Of a stretch of 64,000 nt of DNA, positions 60,815-64,000 are shown in pieces. The stretch is from the NCBI RefSeq assembly GCF_900013425.1, contig NZ_FBXK01000002.1, forward strand, positions 124,001-188,000. Reading direction: 5' to 3'. Under the pieces are notes generated by a model. It made no database searches and was not told where the DNA came from. It saw only the letters and a list, made by a program, of their open reading frames with translations. The translations under genes were made by a program, and so were the position numbers. This DNA is from Sphingobium sp. Z007. GTDB lineage: Bacteria > Pseudomonadota > Alphaproteobacteria > Sphingomonadales > Sphingomonadaceae. How positions within the stretch are numbered: the stretch's first letter is position 1; every line of letters begins with the position of its first letter.

Positions 60815-60863
60815 TTGCGACGCACTCTCAAATCACCTATTGCGTTGGTGAGAGAGATTCGCA
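60815..60863. promoter_or_regulatory. Two Fur-box-like dyads before the siderophore receptor
   Basis: TTGCGA-CGCAC-TCTCAA at 60815-60831 and a second, inverted-type element GAGAGATTCGCAA at 60851-60863. Both resemble TTGCGA/TCTCAA Fur-like half-sites in front of a TonB receptor, within 60 bases of its start. Confidence 0.4.
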
Positions 60864-60875
60864 AAAGGGTCAACG

Positions 60876-63020
60876 GTGAGAAATCTTGGTATTGGAACTG
60901 CACTCGGCTTCGGGCTGCTCACCGTCCCGGCAATGGCTCAAGACCAGTTCCTGCCGGGACCCGGCAGCACCTCGCAAACGATCATCGTGACCGGCGTCCG
61001 CGACGGCTATCAGATCGATGCGACCAGCACCGCCACGCGCACACCGACCGAGCTCAACGATGTCCCCCAAGCGGTCTCGATCATCACGGAAACGCAGATC
61101 GACGACCAGGCGATGCGCTCTATTGCCGATGTACTACGCTATGTCCCCGGCGCCGTAATCTCCCAAGGTGAGGGACACCGCGATCAGATCATCCTGCGCG
61201 GGAACAGCAGCACCGCAGACTTCTTCGTCGATGGCTTGCGGGACGACGTGCAATATTATCGCGGCCTCTACAATGCAGAGAGGATCGAGGTTCTGAAAGG
61301 TCCCAACGCGATGATCTTCGGGCGCGGCGGCGGCGGGGGCGTAATCAACCGCGTCACCAAGCGCCCTGTCGCCAACGCCTTCATCAGCGGCAGCGGTTCG
61401 GCGGACACATATGGCGCATGGTATGTCGACGCCGACATCAGTCAGCCACTCAGCGAGTCCGTCTCCACCCGGATGAACGCCGTTTACGAGGAGTTCCGAA
61501 ACAATCGCGACTTCTATGACGGGCGCCGGGTTGCGATCAACCCGACCGTCGCGCTCTCGCTCGGCGGTGCGACTCGGATCGATCTGGGCTTCGAATATAA
61601 CAGCGACAAGCGAACGATCGACCGAGGCGTCCCCTCGGCCGTTCAGGGCTCGCTGACGAGCCCGTCACGCCCGCTCACCGGCGCCCGCGACACCTTCTTC
61701 GGTGTGCCGGGATTCAACGTCAGCGATTTCGAGGCCAAGGTCCTGAATGGGCGCGTCGAGCACCGCTTCAGCGACAATCTGACCCTGACCAGTCGGGTCC
61801 TGTATGGTGATTACGACAAGCTCTATCGGAACGCCTTTCCGGTCACCCCGGTCACGTCGCGCGGCGGCGTCCAGAGCGTCGGCCTCGAAGCGTATAGCGA
61901 TCCCACGACACGCAAGAACCTGCTCAACCAGAACGACCTTGTTTGGAGGGTCACCACTGGACCCGTCCGCCACGTGCTGCTCGCTGGCTTCGAAATTAGC
62001 GACCAGCGCACGCGCAACCAGCGGATCAACGGCTTTTTCGGGGGTGGTGATATCGTCAACGGGGGGCGGCGCGTCTTTGTCGGGTTGGCCGACCCGATCA
62101 CGGTGCCGCCGGTCACGCTGCGCACCACTCCCAATACCGGCTACCGGTCAATCCGCACGAACGCCGACGCCGCCGCCTTCTATGTGCAGGACCAGATCTC
62201 GATCGGCGACCATGTCGATCTGATCGGCGGCGTTCGCCGCGACCGCTTCACGCTTAACGTCGACGACCTGGTTGCCGGGCAGAGCTATCGCCGGACCGAC
62301 ACGCTTTGGTCTCCCCGAGTGGGCGTGGTGCTCAAGCCGGTGCAACCTGTCTCGATATACGCCAGCTATAGCCGGTCCTTCCTGCCGCAGTCGGGGGATC
62401 AATTCTCATCGCTCGATGTCACCAGCGCCGCGCTGGAGCCGGAGAGGTTCGACAATTACGAGCTTGGCCTCAAATGGGATATCCGCCCGACGCTGAACCT
62501 GACCGCCGCCATCTACCAGCTTGACCGCACCAACACCCGCGCGGCCGACCCCAATGACCCCGCACGGACGGTGCTCACGGGCACGCAGCGCAGCAAAGGG
62601 CTCGAACTCGGCCTTAGCGGCGCGATCACACCCCAGTGGCAGATCAGCGCGGGCTATGCGCTGCAGGACGCGACAATTCGCAAAACGACGAGTGCCGCCC
62701 CGGCCGGGCGCGAGGTTCCGCTGGTTCCAAAACAACAGGCTTCGCTCTGGACGCGTTACGACCTCACCCCACGCTTGGGGGCCGGCGCCGGTGTCTACCA
62801 CCAGTCGAAAAGCTTCACGTCCATCAGCAACACCGCCATCCTGCCCGCCTTCACCCGCGTCGATGCCGCCGCATTCTTCAAGCTCACCCCCCAGATCGAG
62901 GCGCAAATCAACGTCGAGAATCTGCTTAACAGCGATTATTTCTCGTCCGCCTACAACGACAACAACATCATGCCCGGCGCGCCGACGACGGTGCGCGCAA
63001 CGGTTAGAATGAGATTATAA
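60876..63020 (+). CDS. TonB-dependent siderophore receptor
   Basis: A 714-residue receptor of the Fiu/FhuE type. It begins at a GTG (60876) with signal peptide RNLGIGTALGFGLLTVPAMAQ, a TonB box QTIIVTGVRD near residue 34 and the plug PQAVSIITETQIDDQAMRSI. Conserved plug end GVINRVTKRP and a barrel finishing TTVRATVRMRL. The plug resembles catecholate or hydroxamate siderophore receptors (YNAERIEVLKGPNAMIFGRG). Upstream Fur-like boxes fit iron control. Confidence 0.86.
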   Translation: MRNLGIGTALGFGLLTVPAMAQDQFLPGPGSTSQTIIVTGVRDGYQIDATSTATRTPTELNDVPQAVSIITETQIDDQAMRSIADVLRYVPGAVISQGEGHRDQIILRGNSSTADFFVDGLRDDVQYYRGLYNAERIEVLKGPNAMIFGRGGGGGVINRVTKRPVANAFISGSGSADTYGAWYVDADISQPLSESVSTRMNAVYEEFRNNRDFYDGRRVAINPTVALSLGGATRIDLGFEYNSDKRTIDRGVPSAVQGSLTSPSRPLTGARDTFFGVPGFNVSDFEAKVLNGRVEHRFSDNLTLTSRVLYGDYDKLYRNAFPVTPVTSRGGVQSVGLEAYSDPTTRKNLLNQNDLVWRVTTGPVRHVLLAGFEISDQRTRNQRINGFFGGGDIVNGGRRVFVGLADPITVPPVTLRTTPNTGYRSIRTNADAAAFYVQDQISIGDHVDLIGGVRRDRFTLNVDDLVAGQSYRRTDTLWSPRVGVVLKPVQPVSIYASYSRSFLPQSGDQFSSLDVTSAALEPERFDNYELGLKWDIRPTLNLTAAIYQLDRTNTRAADPNDPARTVLTGTQRSKGLELGLSGAITPQWQISAGYALQDATIRKTTSAAPAGREVPLVPKQQASLWTRYDLTPRLGAGAGVYHQSKSFTSISNTAILPAFTRVDAAAFFKLTPQIEAQINVENLLNSDYFSSAYNDNNIMPGAPTTVRATVRMRL

Positions 63021-63092
63021 CGGTGTTGGCCAACTTGGTCGGGTGCGGATCAAGCCGCCCTCGCAAAAGTCGGTGAGACGCCGCTGGCCGGT

Positions 63093-63548
63093 TTAGAAAC
63101 CAGTCTTCGCCGATGGATCACAGGACTGGCGCATGAACTCCAGGGCATCACCGACGCGGCGCACCGCGTCGTTGTCCCCGACGAATATATCGAGACCCTC
63201 GTAGGGCTGCGCGCCCCCTTTGATCTCCACCGACGCCTGGGGCGCGTTGGCCGAGTAAAGCGGTCGGATCGCAACCACCTGATCTAGTTTCACGCTGAGG
63301 GCGCTTTTGTCGGCGAGCGTGAGCGTAACGAGGCAACCACCTTTCACTCCTACGCTCGTGATCCTGCTGTTCCGCACGAAACCCGGCCAAGGCTTTGCGA
63401 CGGCTGTGCCGCGGGTCAGCATGTCCTGGACGAACTTCGACGCACCCGCGGCGGTTCGTGGTTTGGCGGGCACCACCTGCTGAGCCGCCACGGGCGCTGC
63501 GCTTCCGAGCGAAAGTGCGTAGATCAATAGGTCAGGACGATGGGGCAT
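63093..63548 (-). CDS. Secreted protein of unknown function
   Basis: A 151-residue protein with a short signal (LLIYALSLGSAAPVAAQQ) and a mature domain containing QDMLTRGTAVAKPWPGFV and VTLTLADKSALSVKLDQVVAI. The C-terminal DALEFMRQSCDPS has its single late cysteine. No family was recognised. Strand pattern suggests a beta-rich fold. It faces the receptor gene tail to tail. Confidence 0.55.
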   Translation of the reverse strand: MPHRPDLLIYALSLGSAAPVAAQQVVPAKPRTAAGASKFVQDMLTRGTAVAKPWPGFVRNSRITSVGVKGGCLVTLTLADKSALSVKLDQVVAIRPLYSANAPQASVEIKGGAQPYEGLDIFVGDNDAVRRVGDALEFMRQSCDPSAKTGF

Positions 63549-63567
63549 CAGTGAACTTTAGCCGACC

Positions 63568-63831
63568 TTAGTCCTGCGTGGCGATAGGCGGAGGCGGCGC
63601 GGGCGCCTGATGCCGGGCGGGAAACAACGGCACGCCACCCCTATGATGGCCGTAGCCGTAATCACCTACGTCGAGCTGGAGAAGGCAATTCGCATAGCTC
63701 TCCGTTCCAGGCTGGAAGCCGTAGCTCGCACACGCCGCCCGATGGCGAGCGGCCATTTCTCGCGGACTGACGCAGCCAGAAAGCACGAGCGACGTCGAGA
63801 TGGCGAGAAGCTTGAAAGCGTCACGCACCAT
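63568..63831 (-). CDS. Small outer-membrane-type lipoprotein
   Basis: An 87-residue protein starting VRDAFKLLAISTSLVLSGC (ATG at 63831) with a clear lipobox LSGC. The mature part has AACASYGFQPGTESYANCLL, which resembles small sphingomonad lipoproteins with a CxxxGFxxGTxxxxxC motif, then a His/Tyr-rich and Pro-rich tail. The longer reading from 63861 adds ten residues ahead of the signal and is less likely. ATG context lacks a strong ribosome site. Confidence 0.7.
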   Translation of the reverse strand: MVRDAFKLLAISTSLVLSGCVSPREMAARHRAACASYGFQPGTESYANCLLQLDVGDYGYGHHRGGVPLFPARHQAPAPPPPIATQD

Positions 63832-64000
63832 TGTCCTGGTCCAAACAAGGGCGGAACCCAAGGGGAAGAGCGCCGCGCTGGACGCAGAATGAACCAGTCC
63901 TCGTCAAAAGCCAAATGCCATTGTGGCCGGGACTCGCGATGGGAAAGCGGTCGACGACAACGCCACATTAACCTTCTTCCTTCACGGTGGAAGCCGGACC
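63832..64000. other. Right-edge stretch without a supported gene
   Basis: The last 169 bases hold no credible complete gene. Minus-strand frames running out of the window are Arg/Ser-rich and look noncoding. A gene cut by the window edge cannot be excluded. Confidence 0.4.

Noticed and set aside
1..64000. CRISPR arrays, tRNA or rRNA genes.
   Set aside because: No regularly spaced direct repeats, cloverleaf or rRNA-like conserved stretches were noticed by eye. A covariance search (tRNAscan, Infernal) would be decisive.

Overview
The window is about 64 kb of high-GC alphaproteobacterial DNA. It is most likely part of a large plasmid of a sphingomonad (Sphingomonas, Sphingobium or Novosphingobium type). 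The clues are a plasmid partition pair at the left edge, several site-specific recombinases, a Tn3-family transposon, a toxin-antitoxin pair, stacked metal-resistance modules, three TonB-dependent receptors with DIIVTA/IIVTG-like TonB boxes, and an MlaA protein carrying the IVVTAR stretch that I associate with sphingomonad proteins. No rRNA, tRNA, CRISPR array or obvious chromosomal housekeeping block was seen. No replication initiator is present, so the origin probably lies outside the window.

Layout. 1-4.4 kb: ParA (cut by the window edge) and ParB with a perfect palindrome between them, then a DUF1612/HTH-like protein divergent from a tyrosine recombinase, with a dif-like palindrome between those two. 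4.4-9.8 kb: a sulfane-sulfur module. It has a Tat-exported multicopper oxidase and a broken DsrE gene on the minus strand, divergent from a BigR/SqrR-type repressor, two YeeE/YedE half-transporters, a TauE/SafE permease, a persulfide dioxygenase and a rhodanese. 10-14.7 kb: a plasmid copy of Lgt, a ClC-type channel, an RcnR/DmeR-type repressor with a DmeF-type cation exporter, and a COG4705-like membrane protein. 14.9-17.7 kb: a Cu(I) P-type ATPase with CueR and its MerR-type promoter. 17.7-36 kb: a large copper region with a thioredoxin-reductase-like flavoprotein, a lone FliQ, a predicted nuclease, CopCD, a cytochrome c, a CnrYXH-type ECF sigma system, CopAB, PepSY, DUF305 and DUF411 proteins, and CusCBA.

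The last gene of that block, cusA, is cut by a 4.1 kb Tn3-family element (35935-40043). Its other flank is a different gene, a flavin oxidoreductase. That oxidoreductase ends a metal operon made of a CDF exporter, a 26-residue lipoprotein, LspA and a 91-residue protein. 41.8-47.4 kb: two solitary serine recombinases, a frameshifted ParB-like gene, HigBA, two small HTH proteins and an HNH protein. 47.5-50.7 kb: a zinc-uptake unit (ZnuD-like receptor, MerC-like protein, Zur). 51-56.6 kb: a lysylphosphatidylglycerol-synthase-like membrane protein and a FecIRA-type unit. 56.7-60.6 kb: an MlaA, CDP-alcohol phosphatidyltransferase, glycosyltransferase and MgtC cluster, then a cupredoxin. 60.8-63 kb: a siderophore-type receptor, followed by small secreted proteins at the right edge.

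The most striking observation is a repeated promoter element, YGAGGG-N15-GCGTA, found six times, always with exactly 15 bases between the blocks. All six copies lie between 18.69 and 28.70 kb, in front of the flavoprotein, the FliQ/nuclease pair, CopCD, the cytochrome c-CnrYXH unit, CopAB and the DUF305-DUF411 unit. I infer that this is the regulon of the local CnrH-like sigma factor. The cognate CnrX-like sensor keeps all five metal-ligand positions of the Ni/Co sensor CnrX in register, yet the genes it appears to control are copper-type.
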